DNA of 32,546 nt, from positions 1-32,546 of the forward strand of contig NZ_BAJY01000030.1 in the NCBI RefSeq assembly GCF_000613945.1, in the 5' to 3' direction. Below, piece by piece: positions 18,395-27,701 of this stretch. The stretch comes from Prevotella falsenii DSM 22864 = JCM 15124 (lineage in GTDB: Bacteria; Bacteroidota; Bacteroidia; Bacteroidales; Bacteroidaceae). The notes under the pieces were generated by a model. That model ran no database searches. It had not been told where the DNA came from and was given only the letters and a program-made list of their open reading frames with translations. Each line of letters begins with the position of its first letter. Position 1 is the stretch's first letter. A program made the position numbers and the translations under genes.

Positions 18395-19435
18395 TTATTT
18401 ATTCTTTTTCAATTCATCAATTTCTTTCTGTAAAGCATCTATCTGTTTATAAATCTCCGGAAGTCTTTGAAATATAACTTGTGATTTAAAATAGTTGCGT
18501 GGCTCAATAGCAGGACTACCCATAAGTGATTGATTATCTTTCAATTTGCTCAATACGCCTGACTGTGCCCCAAGGAAGACTTTATTACCAATCTTTAAGT
18601 GTCCGGATATTCCAACCTGCCCACCGAACATACACCATTCTCCAACTTTGGTAGAACCGGCAATACCAACTTGCGCACTCATAACAGTGTTTTCGCCAAT
18701 GTCAGTATTATGTGCTATCTGCACAAGGTTATCGAGTTTTACACCTTTACGCACGTATGTACTTCCCATAGTTGAACGGTCGATACACGTGTTTGCTCCT
18801 ATTTCAACATTGTCTTCTATGGTAACAATACCAATTTGTGGAATTTTATCGTAACTGTTTGTTTCTGCATTTGGAGCAAAGCCGAAACCATCTGCACCTA
18901 TAACACTACCGGAATGGCAAATAACATTATTTCCGATTTTGCAATCGTGATAGATGCTTACATTAGGATAAATAATGCAATTATTTCCTAAAGTAGTATT
19001 GTCCATGATGGTTGTATGAGGGTAAATCATACAGTTGTCTCCAACAACAACTCCATCGCCTATATAAGCAAAAGCACCAATATAGACATTCTTACCTATT
19101 GTTGCTTGGGGAGAAATAAACGCTAACGAATCTATTCCCTGTTTTCTTGGCTTCATACTTTCATAAAGCTGAAGAAGTTTCGCAACACAGTCTCGTGCAT
19201 TTTTTACACGTATTAAAGTCGCTTTCGTTGGCTTTTCTATCTTTATGCTTTCGTCTACAAGAACTATAGAACATTCAGTTTCATATATATAATGAGTATA
19301 TTTCGGATTTGACAAAAAACTTATAGCACCACGCTTCCCTTCCTCTATCTTTGTGAAAGTGCTAATGGTTGCTTTTTCATCGCCTTCTATACTTCCTTGT
19401 ATAAATTCTGCAATTTGCTTTGCGTTAAATTCCAT
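18395..19435 (-). CDS. lpxD: UDP-3-O-acylglucosamine N-acyltransferase
   Basis: Third lipid A step: N-acylates UDP-3-O-acyl-GlcN from hydroxyacyl-ACP. The 346 residues comprise an N-terminal uridine-binding domain (to about 100, [11 protein letters not shown]) and a long left-handed beta-helix of hexapeptide repeats ([13 protein letters not shown] through [10 protein letters not shown]). A C-terminal helix ([15 protein letters not shown]) follows. The catalytic His is His242 in [10 protein letters not shown]. First gene of the lpxD, lpxC-fabZ, lpxA, miaA run, with a promoter element immediately upstream. Confidence 0.97.
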   Translation of the reverse strand: MEFNAKQIAEFIQGSIEGDEKATISTFTKIEEGKRGAISFLSNPKYTHYIYETECSIVLVDESIKIEKPTKATLIRVKNARDCVAKLLQLYESMKPRKQGIDSLAFISPQATIGKNVYIGAFAYIGDGVVVGDNCMIYPHTTIMDNTTLGNNCIIYPNVSIYHDCKIGNNVICHSGSVIGADGFGFAPNAETNSYDKIPQIGIVTIEDNVEIGANTCIDRSTMGSTYVRKGVKLDNLVQIAHNTDIGENTVMSAQVGIAGSTKVGEWCMFGGQVGISGHLKIGNKVFLGAQSGVLSKLKDNQSLMGSPAIEPRNYFKSQVIFQRLPEIYKQIDALQKEIDELKKNK

Positions 19436-19467
19436 TCTATATAATAAATGATAAATGCTTGTTCGTG

Positions 19468-19475
19468 CAAAGATA
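19468..19475 (-). promoter_or_regulatory. lipid A operon promoter, -7 element
   Basis: The minus strand reads TATCTTTG, an exact TAnnTTTG match, 32 bases before the lpxD ATG and within the 51-base gap to the HD gene. No -33 TTTG stands at the ideal spacing. Confidence 0.55.
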
Positions 19476-19486
19476 CCAAACTTTTA

Positions 19487-20707
19487 TTAGATTCTGTGAT
19501 AACAAAAGTAATATTTACGAATTTTTTTAGATAATAGTTCTACATTCAATATCTCCGATGCCTCGGTTATATCTTTTAATCTACCATCTTTTGACAATAT
19601 ACTAATGCGGTCCTCGTTAATGTCGTACATGTCTTTTTGAATGGTATCTATCTGCATTAAGTAGCTGCTATCTTCTTCGGTGATACCTAAGAAACGACAA
19701 ATTTGTTCTTTACATTCACTTATTTGTTCTTGTGAAATTGGCGTATCATGAATTTCCACCTTAAAAAGCTTACGATTGATAAAATCATCGGAAAGAAGTG
19801 ATAGAATTTTATCTTCTGATTTTTGCCATACTTTTATGGCACTCCATAAGTCGCTATCATCTAAATTCAAGTAATGCCCCAACGTTTCTTCATGGTTTTT
19901 GAAGTATTCTGCATTTACGTCATTTTCAAGAAAGAAAGTTAAAGCCGGGGAAGCGAATAGTTTATATCCATCTTTCAGTAGCTTCTTGGCTCGAAGCAAT
20001 AAACTTATTAAGAGCTTTTCGTACCCAACCGTGGCTTTATGTAAATATACCTGCCAATACATTAAACGGCGCGATGTAAGGAAGTTCTCGATTGAATAAA
20101 TACCTTTGGCATCTATTACTAAGGTATCGTCTACGACATTCAGCATTTTTATAATTCGTGCCGAACCGATATTGCCTTCTGTTACACCTGTGAAAAAGCT
20201 ATCTCGTTTCAGATAGTCCAACCTGTCCATATCAAGCTGACTGCTGATTAATTGATGAAGGAAACGCTTGGGATATTCATTCTTGAAAATCTTAATGGCA
20301 AGATTAAGCTCACCATTCATTTCTTGGTTGATGCAATTCATTACCATTAAAGATATTTCTTCGTGGGTAATTCCTTGTATTAATGTATTCTCAAGCACAT
20401 GAGAAAAAGGACCGTGCCCGATGTCGTGCATCAAGATAGCTGCCTGAAGAGCTTCTGCTTCGCTTTCGAAAATGAAAACGCCCTTTTGCTGTAACGACAA
20501 GATAGCCTCACTCATTAGATGGAATGCACCTAACGAGTGTTGAAACCTTGTATGTTGAGCACCGGGATAAACAACGGTAGTTAGCCCTAATTGTTTTATA
20601 CGGGTTAAGCGTTGCATGAACGGGTGTTTAACAATATTCAAAAGAAGTCCTGACGGAATCCTGATGAACCCAAATACGGGGTCGCTTATAATCTTACAGC
20701 CACTCAT
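19487..20707 (-). CDS. HD-domain phosphohydrolase
   Basis: A metal-dependent phosphohydrolase of the dNTPase-like HD family (COG1078 type). From the ATG at 20707 it has 406 residues; a TTG six codons upstream is possible but not needed, because conserved CKIISDPVFGFI follows the ATG. Metal ligands are visible: His57 in TRFQHSLG, His94-Asp95 in LMHDIGHGPFSH and the later Asp in QLDMDRLDYLKRDS. The second half is helical with no clear motif. It lies 19 bases after pyrF and is probably co-transcribed with it. Substrate is not known; dNTP or NTP hydrolysis is the family expectation. Confidence 0.88.
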   Translation of the reverse strand: MSGCKIISDPVFGFIRIPSGLLLNIVKHPFMQRLTRIKQLGLTTVVYPGAQHTRFQHSLGAFHLMSEAILSLQQKGVFIFESEAEALQAAILMHDIGHGPFSHVLENTLIQGITHEEISLMVMNCINQEMNGELNLAIKIFKNEYPKRFLHQLISSQLDMDRLDYLKRDSFFTGVTEGNIGSARIIKMLNVVDDTLVIDAKGIYSIENFLTSRRLMYWQVYLHKATVGYEKLLISLLLRAKKLLKDGYKLFASPALTFFLENDVNAEYFKNHEETLGHYLNLDDSDLWSAIKVWQKSEDKILSLLSDDFINRKLFKVEIHDTPISQEQISECKEQICRFLGITEEDSSYLMQIDTIQKDMYDINEDRISILSKDGRLKDITEASEILNVELLSKKIRKYYFCYHRI

Positions 20708-20726
20708 AGAACACTTACCCTTCAAA

Positions 20727-21554
20727 TTACTTTTTCAGCTTATCAAGCTCTATTGCCATTTCCTGTTGCAATTCTTTTGCCTTTTCCCCTGCAACTTCTG
20801 CAAAGTTTTCTTCCGAACTTGCATAGATAATACCTCGTGAAGAATTGACCAAAAGACCACAATCTTTATTCATGCCATATTTACAAACTTCTTGCAAGCT
20901 ACCACCTTGTGCACCGACTCCGGGTACTAAAAGGAAACTATCGGGGACTAATTTCCGTATATCGGCAAACAAACTGCCTTGCGTTGCACCGACAACAAAC
21001 ATTAAGTTCGCTGTTGTGCCCCATTCTTGAGCTTTGGTCAGTACCCGCTCGAATAAGCGCATAACATCTTTGTCTTCAAACAACTGAAAGTCGTGGCTTC
21101 CCTTGTTACTTGTTAATGCAAGAAGAATTGCCCACTTACCGTCGTATTCCAAAAATGGTTTTACAGAGTCTTCGCCCATATACGGAGCAATGGTAAGTGC
21201 ATCGACATCGTATTCTTTAAAGAATGTTTGCGCATACATCTTTGATGTGTTTCCAATATCGCCACGTTTGGCATCGGCTATTATGAAATGGTTTGGATAG
21301 TTTTCTTTCAGATATGTTATGGTCTTTTCAAACGCTTCCATACCCTTCAACCCATAGCACTCATAAAATGCCAAATTAGGTTTGTATGCTACGCTATAAG
21401 GAGCAGTTGCATCAATTATGGCTTTATTAAAAGAAAAAATAGGGTCTTCTTCGTTTAACAGAAACTTAGGCACCTTGTTTAAATCGGTATCAAGCCCGAC
21501 GCAAAGAAACGATTTCTTTGTGAATATCTGCTCAATTAATTGTTTTCTATCCAT
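20727..21554 (-). CDS. pyrF: orotidine 5'-phosphate decarboxylase
   Basis: Last step of UMP synthesis: OMP to UMP with loss of CO2. The 275 residues fit the longer (type 2) subfamily. Visible signatures are [14 protein letters not shown] at the N-terminus, KPNLAFYE, the catalytic Lys-Asp cluster in [13 protein letters not shown], and the phosphate-binding [11 protein letters not shown] and [14 protein letters not shown] start. No TAnnTTTG element is seen upstream; the 246-base gap before it instead holds an unusual repeat at 21682-21724. Confidence 0.95.
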   Translation of the reverse strand: MDRKQLIEQIFTKKSFLCVGLDTDLNKVPKFLLNEEDPIFSFNKAIIDATAPYSVAYKPNLAFYECYGLKGMEAFEKTITYLKENYPNHFIIADAKRGDIGNTSKMYAQTFFKEYDVDALTIAPYMGEDSVKPFLEYDGKWAILLALTSNKGSHDFQLFEDKDVMRLFERVLTKAQEWGTTANLMFVVGATQGSLFADIRKLVPDSFLLVPGVGAQGGSLQEVCKYGMNKDCGLLVNSSRGIIYASSEENFAEVAGEKAKELQQEMAIELDKLKK

Positions 21555-21681
21555 GTTGATTAATGTTTATTCTTTAGTTCCAACCCACGAAATATTGTTC
21601 ACTATTGGCGTGAGTTTACCGAATTGTTTACAGAGTTGAATGTTTATACTCAAAAAAGGGGGTAAATGTTAATAACAACTA

Positions 21682-21724
21682 AAGTATAAGTAGTGGGGCA
21701 CTGAAGTATAAGTAGTGCCCCACT
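21682..21724. repeat. interlaced direct and inverted repeat
   Basis: AAGTATAAGTAGTG occurs at 21682-21695 and 21704-21717, a 22-base period. Interlaced with it, AGTGGGGCACT at 21692-21702 and AGTGCCCCACT at 21714-21724 form a perfect 11-bp stem with an 11-base loop. Neither side is followed by a T-run, so it is not a standard terminator. The rest of the pyrF-prfA gap (21555-21800) shows no gene. Confidence 0.75.
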
Positions 21725-21800
21725 GAAGTAGGACTTGTCGTCATCTCTGTCTATTATACCTGTGGAGTATTTGTTTTTTCTTCCGGAATTTTACAATAAT

Positions 21801-22913
21801 TTACAATTCCGTTTCTTTTAACTTTTCAGCGTTCTCTGCAACGGTCAGTGCATCTATCATATCTTGGATTTCGCCATTCATGAAACCGGGCAAATCGTGA
21901 GTCGTAAAACCGATACGATGGTCGGTTACTCTACCTTGCGGATAGTTGTACGTGCGGATTTTAGCTGAACGGTCGCCTGTAGAAACAAGACTTTTGCGTC
22001 TGCTTGCTATGTCGTTTACATATTTCTGATGTTCACGGTCGTATATAAATGTACGCAATCTTGACAAAGCTCTTTCCTTATTTTTAGGTTGGTCGCGGGT
22101 TTCGGTACATTCTATAAGAATTTCTTCCACCTCGCCTGTATTCGGATTTTTCCATGGATAGCGCAAGCGAACGCCCGATTCCACCTTATTCACATTTTGT
22201 CCACCTGCACCGCTCGAGCGGAATGTATCCCATTTTATGTCGCCTTCATTGATATTCACTTCAAACTTATCGGCTTCCGGAAGTACGGCAACCGTAGCTG
22301 CCGACGTCTGCATACGTCCTTGAGTATCGGTAGACGGAACACGTTGCACACGGTGAACCCCTGATTCATACTTAAGAATACCATATACACCGGTACCTGC
22401 CACCGCAAAGTCTATTTCTTTGAAGCCGCCGACTGTTCCTTCCGAAACCGATGTGATAGATAGTGTCCAGCCTTTCTTGTCGCAGTAACGCTTGTACATA
22501 TTGAAAATGTCGCCTGCAAACAATGCAGCTTCGTCGCCACCAGCCCCTGCTCTGATTTCCATCTGCACGTTCTTATCGTCTTCCGGGTCTTTGGGGACAA
22601 GCAAAAGCTTAATTTCTTCTTCAAGTTTTGGTTGCAGCTCTTCGTTCTCACTCAACTCCAATCTTGCCATATCTTTCATTTCGGGGTCGGTTTCATTGGC
22701 AAGAATATCCTTGGCTTCATTTATTGTAGTAAGACAATTTATATATCGCTTGCGTGCGTCCATAATGTCGCCAAGGTCCTTATATTCCTTGGTGAGCTTA
22801 ATGTATCGTTGTTGGTCGCTTATTACATCTGGGTCGGTAATGAGCGTAGAAACCTCTTCAAAACGTGCTTCAAGTCCATCAAGTTTCTCTAATATATTAT
22901 TCTTTTCGGGCAT
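21801..22913 (-). CDS. prfA: peptide chain release factor 1
   Basis: Recognises UAA and UAG stop codons on the ribosome and triggers peptide release. The 370-residue protein has the GGQ motif at 237-239 (SSGAGGQNVNKVES). It carries a PxT-type codon-recognition tripeptide (RVPSTDTQGR) rather than RF2's SPF, which sets it apart from prfB. No frameshift site is present, as expected for RF1. ATG start, 20 bases after purM. It appears to be the last gene of the phoH-to-prfA run. Confidence 0.97.
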   Translation of the reverse strand: MPEKNNILEKLDGLEARFEEVSTLITDPDVISDQQRYIKLTKEYKDLGDIMDARKRYINCLTTINEAKDILANETDPEMKDMARLELSENEELQPKLEEEIKLLLVPKDPEDDKNVQMEIRAGAGGDEAALFAGDIFNMYKRYCDKKGWTLSITSVSEGTVGGFKEIDFAVAGTGVYGILKYESGVHRVQRVPSTDTQGRMQTSAATVAVLPEADKFEVNINEGDIKWDTFRSSGAGGQNVNKVESGVRLRYPWKNPNTGEVEEILIECTETRDQPKNKERALSRLRTFIYDREHQKYVNDIASRRKSLVSTGDRSAKIRTYNYPQGRVTDHRIGFTTHDLPGFMNGEIQDMIDALTVAENAEKLKETEL

Positions 22914-22933
22914 ATACTTATTTCTGTTGTTGT

Positions 22934-24097
22934 TTAATAATTAAATTCTCCAAATTCGCTCTTGATGGTTAAACTCTTCTTGCCTTCTTCAATATAACCG
23001 ATAACTTGTGCATCAATATTGAATTCCTTGCTAATAGCAATAATCGAGTCAGCCATTTCGGGGCGAACATAAATTTCCATTCTGTGTCCCATATTGAACA
23101 CTTGATACATTTCTTTCCAATCCGTACCGCTGCATTCCCTTATGGCTTTAAATAATGGAGGAACGGGGAACATATTGTTTTTTACGACTTTACAGTTATC
23201 ATTAACAAAGTGCAATACTTTTGTTTGTGCTCCACCCGTACAATGTACCATTCCGTGTATTTCGCTACGATATTCATCAAGTATTCGCTTAATTACAGGA
23301 GCATAGGTGCGGGTAGGGGAGAGTACCAATTCTCCTGCATTCAAAGGGCTGCCTTCTACCGCATCGGTTAATTTGTATTTACCACTATAAACCAATTCGT
23401 TGGGCACAGCAGGGTCGAAGCTCTCCGGATAGTTTTCAGCCAAATACTTTGAAAAGATGTCATGGCGTGCACTTGTAAGACCGTTACTGCCCATTCCGCC
23501 ATTATATTTCTTTTCGTATGTCGATTGTCCTGTCGAACTCAGACCAACGATAACATCACCCGGACGGATATTGGCATTATTGATAACGTCAGAACGTTTC
23601 ATTCTGCAAGTAACGGTTGAATCGACAATAATGGTACGTACCAAATCGCCAACATCTGCTGTTTCTCCACCAGTAGGATAAATGCCAATTCCCATTTCTC
23701 GCATTTCTGCCAGCAATTCATCTGTGCCATTAATAATAGCCGATATAACCTCGCCCGGAACAAGCATTTTATTGCGTCCGATGGTAGACGACACTAAAAT
23801 ATTGTCTACAGCTCCAACACACAACAAATCGTCAGTATTCATAACGATGGCGTCCTGCGCAATACCTTTCCAAACATTTAAATCGCCAGTCTCTTTCCAG
23901 TACATATAAGCCAAGGAGGATTTTGTGCCTGCACCATCGGCGTGCATTATGTTGCAGTATTCCTCGTTACCTCCTAAGATGTCCGGAATGATTTTGCAAA
24001 ATGCTTGTGGAAAAATCCCTTTGTCTATATTCTTTATAGCGTTATGTACATCTTCTTTGGCAGCACTAACGCCACGCATTGCATATCTGTTATTCAT
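22934..24097 (-). CDS. purM: phosphoribosylformylglycinamidine cyclo-ligase (AIR synthase)
   Basis: Fifth step of purine synthesis: ATP-driven ring closure of FGAM to AIR. The 387 residues are longer than the E. coli enzyme but normal for the Bacteroidetes form. Signatures include HADGAGTKSSLAYMYW, NTDDLLCVGA, YPTGGETADVGDLVRT and, in the C-terminal half, GMVHCTGGAQTKVL and FNMGHRMEIYV. The first half is the ATP-grasp-like AIRS N-domain and the second the AIRS C-domain. ATG start, 21 bases after aroE. Together with purC in the same operon it covers two non-adjacent purine steps. Confidence 0.93.
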   Translation of the reverse strand: MNNRYAMRGVSAAKEDVHNAIKNIDKGIFPQAFCKIIPDILGGNEEYCNIMHADGAGTKSSLAYMYWKETGDLNVWKGIAQDAIVMNTDDLLCVGAVDNILVSSTIGRNKMLVPGEVISAIINGTDELLAEMREMGIGIYPTGGETADVGDLVRTIIVDSTVTCRMKRSDVINNANIRPGDVIVGLSSTGQSTYEKKYNGGMGSNGLTSARHDIFSKYLAENYPESFDPAVPNELVYSGKYKLTDAVEGSPLNAGELVLSPTRTYAPVIKRILDEYRSEIHGMVHCTGGAQTKVLHFVNDNCKVVKNNMFPVPPLFKAIRECSGTDWKEMYQVFNMGHRMEIYVRPEMADSIIAISKEFNIDAQVIGYIEEGKKSLTIKSEFGEFNY

Positions 24098-24118
24098 TGT
24101 CTTGACTATATTTTCAGA

Positions 24119-24871
24119 TTACTTTACTTCTCTATCATTCCAAATGTCCCAGCTTGCAAATGCTTGCAAAAGCAACATTTCCAATCCGTTCTTAACAACC
24201 GCACCATGTTCTTTGCCTTTTTCCATAAAGCGTGTTACGTTAGGATTATAAAGCAAATCATATAAAAGTGTATGACTGTCCATAGCTTCGTATGGAAGTG
24301 GCAAACATTCTTCCACGTTTGGATACATTCCTACAGGCGTGCAATTTACAATCACATTAAACTCTTTTATTATCTTGGGAGATAAATCATTATAAGTCAA
24401 AACGTCTATGTTTTTACGCCTTGAAACACATTTGGGTTCAATGCCTAAAGATTTCAGACCATAGCATACAGCTTTAGAAGAACCACCTGTTCCTAATACA
24501 AGTGCTTTCTTGTGATAGCGTTCTAATAAAGGCTCTATACTTTTTGTAAATCCTATAACATCGCTGTTATAGCCTTTGAGGTATGTTTTATTGCCAGTGT
24601 GTTCTATACGAATGACATTTACAGCACCGATAGCTTTTGCTTCAGGACTTAAAGCATCAAGATACTTGATAACTTGCTTTTTATAAGGTATGGTAACATT
24701 AAGTCCTTTCAATTCCGGAGTTGTATCAATAATCTCCCAAAGGCTTTCAATAGATGAAATTTCATAATTATTGTACTCGGCATCAATGCCTTCGTTTTGA
24801 AATTTCTCATTAAAATATCCTTTGGAAAAAGAATGCTCTAACGGATAACCTATCAGTCCATATTTGTCCAT
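24119..24871 (-). CDS. aroE: shikimate dehydrogenase
   Basis: NADPH-dependent reduction of 3-dehydroshikimate to shikimate in the chorismate pathway. 250 residues, at the short end of the normal range. The substrate-binding Ser pair is in PLEHSFSK (residues 11-18), the catalytic Lys in LNVTIPYKKQ, and the Asp in GYNSDVIGF. The nucleotide-binding glycine loop is VLGTGGSSKAVCYGL, and the C-terminal NGLEMLLLQAFASW is intact. ATG start; 13 bases after ubiE. Chorismate also feeds menaquinone, the likely product pathway of the upstream methyltransferase. Confidence 0.95.
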   Translation of the reverse strand: MDKYGLIGYPLEHSFSKGYFNEKFQNEGIDAEYNNYEISSIESLWEIIDTTPELKGLNVTIPYKKQVIKYLDALSPEAKAIGAVNVIRIEHTGNKTYLKGYNSDVIGFTKSIEPLLERYHKKALVLGTGGSSKAVCYGLKSLGIEPKCVSRRKNIDVLTYNDLSPKIIKEFNVIVNCTPVGMYPNVEECLPLPYEAMDSHTLLYDLLYNPNVTRFMEKGKEHGAVVKNGLEMLLLQAFASWDIWNDREVK

Positions 24872-24884
24872 AAGTAACTAAATT

Positions 24885-25619
24885 TTATTTTTCAGCAATA
24901 TACATTGTACAGATACCAAAAGTCAGACGCTTAAAAGATGTTTTAACGAAACCTGCTTTCTGAAAAATTTTCATCATCGTTTCACCTTGTGGAAATGCAG
25001 CAATCGTCTTATTTAAATAATCGTATGCGCTACTGTCTTTTGAAATCAAGCGTCCATAAAATGGTAAGACTACTTTCGAATATACTTTAAAGAGTTGCTT
25101 CATAGGGAATGCTATCGGCGTTGTGAGTTCTATAATGCACAAATGTCCGCCTTTCTTTAAAACTCTATACATTTCGTTAAGCCCCTTCTCAAGGTCTTGA
25201 AAATTACGAATACCAAAAGCTGCAGTTACTGCTTCAAATGTATCGGAGGGGAAAGTAAGATTTAAACAATCTTCTTTTTGAAAAGATATAATGCTCTCCA
25301 GCTTTTCATTTCTTACCTTCTGACGTCCAATTTCCATCATTCCCTCAGAAATATCAGCACCAATAAGTGTATCCGGTAAAAGCATTTTGGCTGACAAAAT
25401 AGCAAAATCGCCTGTCCCCGTTGCAATGTCAAGTATTGTTTTGGGCTTAAACGGTGAAAGTTGCTTTATGGCTTTCTTGCGCCAACTTTTGTCTATATTC
25501 CACGACAGTCTATGATTTAGGGTGTCGTAGGTTGGGGCTATGTTATCAAACATTTCCTCAACCACTTTCCCTTTTTCTTCTATACTGTTATAAGGCTTTA
25601 TCTTTTCTTGGTTATACAC
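24885..25619 (-). CDS. ubiE: demethylmenaquinone methyltransferase
   Basis: SAM-dependent C-methylation of demethylmenaquinone to menaquinone. Bacteroidetes make menaquinone rather than ubiquinone, so the MenG role is assumed. The 244-residue protein has SAM motif I as [11 protein letters not shown] (63-73), [13 protein letters not shown] upstream, and [18 protein letters not shown] with [10 protein letters not shown] downstream, all typical of UbiE/MenG. The start is GTG at 25619; the first conserved block begins about 20 residues later. It lies 45 bases after purC, the widest gap in the operon. Confidence 0.95.
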   Translation of the reverse strand: MYNQEKIKPYNSIEEKGKVVEEMFDNIAPTYDTLNHRLSWNIDKSWRKKAIKQLSPFKPKTILDIATGTGDFAILSAKMLLPDTLIGADISEGMMEIGRQKVRNEKLESIISFQKEDCLNLTFPSDTFEAVTAAFGIRNFQDLEKGLNEMYRVLKKGGHLCIIELTTPIAFPMKQLFKVYSKVVLPFYGRLISKDSSAYDYLNKTIAAFPQGETMMKIFQKAGFVKTSFKRLTFGICTMYIAEK

Positions 25620-25664
25620 GTTGATACTGATTAAGTTTCCTTGCGAGTATTAATTTAAAATCTT

Positions 25665-26615
25665 TTATTTTCTTGAAGCCAAATATTTGCTTACATTCTT
25701 TTCAATTCGTTCTGCCAAATCAATTTCGCTATTAACCTTTACAAACGTTTCGCCTGTGATATGTTCGTAGAGCTCAATGTATCTGTCGCCTACGCTTGCT
25801 GCATACTCATCGGTTATTTCGGGCATGGTTTGTCCCGGTTCGTTCATAAAGTTATGCTCTATCAACCATTGGCGAACAAACTCTTTTGAAAGTTGTCTCT
25901 GTGGTTCGCCTTTTGCCAATTTTTCTTCATAGCCGTCAGCATAAAAATAGCGACTTGAGTCTGGCGTATGTATTTCGTCTATTAAATAACATTTCCCATC
26001 ACGCTTGCCAAATTCATACTTAGTATCAACAAGAATAAGACCTTTTTGAGCTGCAATTTCCTGTCCGCGTGCAAAAAGTTTTCTTGTCCAATCTTCAATC
26101 GTATTGTAGTCTTCTTCTGAAACGATGCCTTGCTTGATAATTTCTTCTTTCGAGATATTCATATCGTGACCTTCGTCAGCCTTGGTAGTTGGTGTGATGA
26201 TAGGCTCGGGGAAGCGTTCGTTTTCTTTCATTCCCTCTGGAAGTTTCACACCACAAAGTTCTCTGCAACCGGCTTTATATTCTCTCCAAGCTGAACCTGT
26301 AAGGATAGAACGGATAATCATCTCCACCTTAAAGCCTTCGCATTTCAATCCCACTGTAACCATCGGGTCCGGAGTTGCCAATTTCCAATTGGGGCAAATG
26401 TCTGAAGTAAGGTCTAAAAACTTTGAAGCTATTTGGTTTAAAACCTGTCCTTTAAAAGGAATACCTTTAGGCAATACTACATCGAAGGCTGAAATACGGT
26501 CGGTTGCAACCATTACTATTAAATCATCGTTAATGTCGTAGACATCACGAACTTTTCCGTGATAAACATTTCTCTGTCCTTCGAACTTGAAATCGGTTTT
26601 AGTTAATGCATTCAT
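25665..26615 (-). CDS. purC: SAICAR synthase (phosphoribosylaminoimidazole-succinocarboxamide synthase)
   Basis: Joins aspartate to CAIR with ATP in purine synthesis. The 316-residue length is that of the long form found in Bacteroidetes and yeast. Signatures: GKVRDVYD at 20-27, [20 protein letters not shown], the substrate loop [13 protein letters not shown], and VDTKYEFG with [12 protein letters not shown] towards the C-terminus. ATG start, 13 bases after phoH. Confidence 0.96.
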   Translation of the reverse strand: MNALTKTDFKFEGQRNVYHGKVRDVYDINDDLIVMVATDRISAFDVVLPKGIPFKGQVLNQIASKFLDLTSDICPNWKLATPDPMVTVGLKCEGFKVEMIIRSILTGSAWREYKAGCRELCGVKLPEGMKENERFPEPIITPTTKADEGHDMNISKEEIIKQGIVSEEDYNTIEDWTRKLFARGQEIAAQKGLILVDTKYEFGKRDGKCYLIDEIHTPDSSRYFYADGYEEKLAKGEPQRQLSKEFVRQWLIEHNFMNEPGQTMPEITDEYAASVGDRYIELYEHITGETFVKVNSEIDLAERIEKNVSKYLASRK

Positions 26616-26628
26616 AATTCTTATTATT

Positions 26629-27588
26629 TTATGGAGTAGTTTTTATTTTCTTTGCTTTATCGTATGTATCGTAAGCAGTAACAATTCTCGTTACGAGCTT
26701 ATGTCTTACAATATCTTTTTGATCGAGTTTCACAACAGCTATTCCTTCTGTTCCGGAAAGTATTTCTATTGCTTCTTTCAGACCGCTTTTCTGATTGTAG
26801 GAAAGGTCTATCTGCGTTAAATCGCCTGTTATTATCATTTTAGAGTTCATTCCCAATCGCGTAAGAAACATTCTAATTTGGGCTGTCGAAGTGTTCTGGG
26901 CTTCATCAAGTATGACAATAGCATCGTTCAACGTTCTTCCTCGCATGAATGCAAGCGGAGCTATTTGTATAATGTGCTTATCCATCATATCTTGAAGTTT
27001 AACTGCGGGAATCATATCTTCAAGCGAATCGTACAAAGGTTGCAGATAAGGGTCTATCTTTTCTTTCATGTCGCCGGGTAAAAAACCTAATTTCTCTCCG
27101 GCTTCGACTGCAGGACGAGAGAGAATAATCTTCTTGACTTCCTTTGCTTTCAAAGCTTTTACAGCAAGCGCAATACTCAAATAGGTCTTACCTGTACCTG
27201 CCGGCCCTACCGCAAACACCATATCGTTCTTATTGAAAGCATCAACCAGTAGCTGCTGGTTACGAGAGCGGCTTTTTATAGGCTTTCCCGAAACAGAGTA
27301 AACCAACACACCTTTGCCTGCATCTGTTTTTGTTTGTCGTCCGTTTACAATGTCAAGAATATCTTCCTCGCTTATAACATTATACTTTGAAATATGTTTG
27401 CGCATATTCTCAACATCTTCTTCTAACTTTGCCATCTGCTCTTCATCGCCCAATACCTTTATAACATTGTCGCGAGCAACAACTCTCACTTTTGGAAAGA
27501 GAGATTTTATCATTTGCAGATGTATATTACCAACGCCATAGAACACTACGGGGTCAATATCATCAAGAACAATATGTTTTTCTATCAA
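26629..27588 (-). CDS. phoH: PhoH-like ATPase
   Basis: Cytoplasmic ATPase of the PhoH/PhoL family, often linked to RNA metabolism; its exact role is uncertain. 319 residues. An N-terminal KH-like segment (to about 85) precedes the ATPase domain with Walker A GPAGTGKT at 128-135 and Walker B VILDEAQN near 226-233. RGRTLNDA and GDLTQIDL are also present. The start is TTG at 27588: an in-frame TGA lies 6 bases upstream, so no earlier start is possible, and IEKHIVLDD matches family N-termini. First gene of the phoH, purC, ubiE, aroE, purM, prfA run, with a strong promoter. Confidence 0.94.
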   Translation of the reverse strand: MIEKHIVLDDIDPVVFYGVGNIHLQMIKSLFPKVRVVARDNVIKVLGDEEQMAKLEEDVENMRKHISKYNVISEEDILDIVNGRQTKTDAGKGVLVYSVSGKPIKSRSRNQQLLVDAFNKNDMVFAVGPAGTGKTYLSIALAVKALKAKEVKKIILSRPAVEAGEKLGFLPGDMKEKIDPYLQPLYDSLEDMIPAVKLQDMMDKHIIQIAPLAFMRGRTLNDAIVILDEAQNTSTAQIRMFLTRLGMNSKMIITGDLTQIDLSYNQKSGLKEAIEILSGTEGIAVVKLDQKDIVRHKLVTRIVTAYDTYDKAKKIKTTP

Positions 27589-27615
27589 TTTCTTTCACCT
27601 ATTTTAATACTGCTG

Positions 27616-27647
27616 CAAAGTTAATATAAAAACGTGAACCACGCAAA
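27616..27647 (-). promoter_or_regulatory. phoH operon promoter (-33 TTTG, -7 TAACTTTG)
   Basis: On the minus strand TTTG (27647-27644) is followed after 20 bases by TAACTTTG (27623-27616), the ideal Bacteroidetes arrangement, 27 bases before the phoH start. It should drive the six-gene run down to prfA. Confidence 0.75.
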
Positions 27648-27688
27648 TAATTATCAAATCTTGTAAGTCGATTTTATTAAAAAATAGC

Positions 27689-27696
27689 TACCTTTG
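27689..27696 (+). promoter_or_regulatory. -7 element directly at the DUF5715-like gene start
   Basis: TACCTTTG matches TAnnTTTG but ends only 5 bases before the ATG at 27702. Transcription would begin at or next to the start codon, implying a leaderless or near-leaderless mRNA. The -33 region is poor. Confidence 0.45.
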
Positions 27697-27701
27697 TACC
27701 A

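Noticed and set aside
21784..21811. CGGAATT/AATTCCG hairpin as the prfA terminator
   Set aside because: One arm overlaps the last prfA codons and no U-tract follows on the minus strand, so it does not have terminator form.
27586..27600. Upstream GTG as the phoH start
   Set aside because: The GTG is out of frame and an in-frame TGA lies just before the TTG, so TTG 27588 is the only start that gives the full N-terminus.
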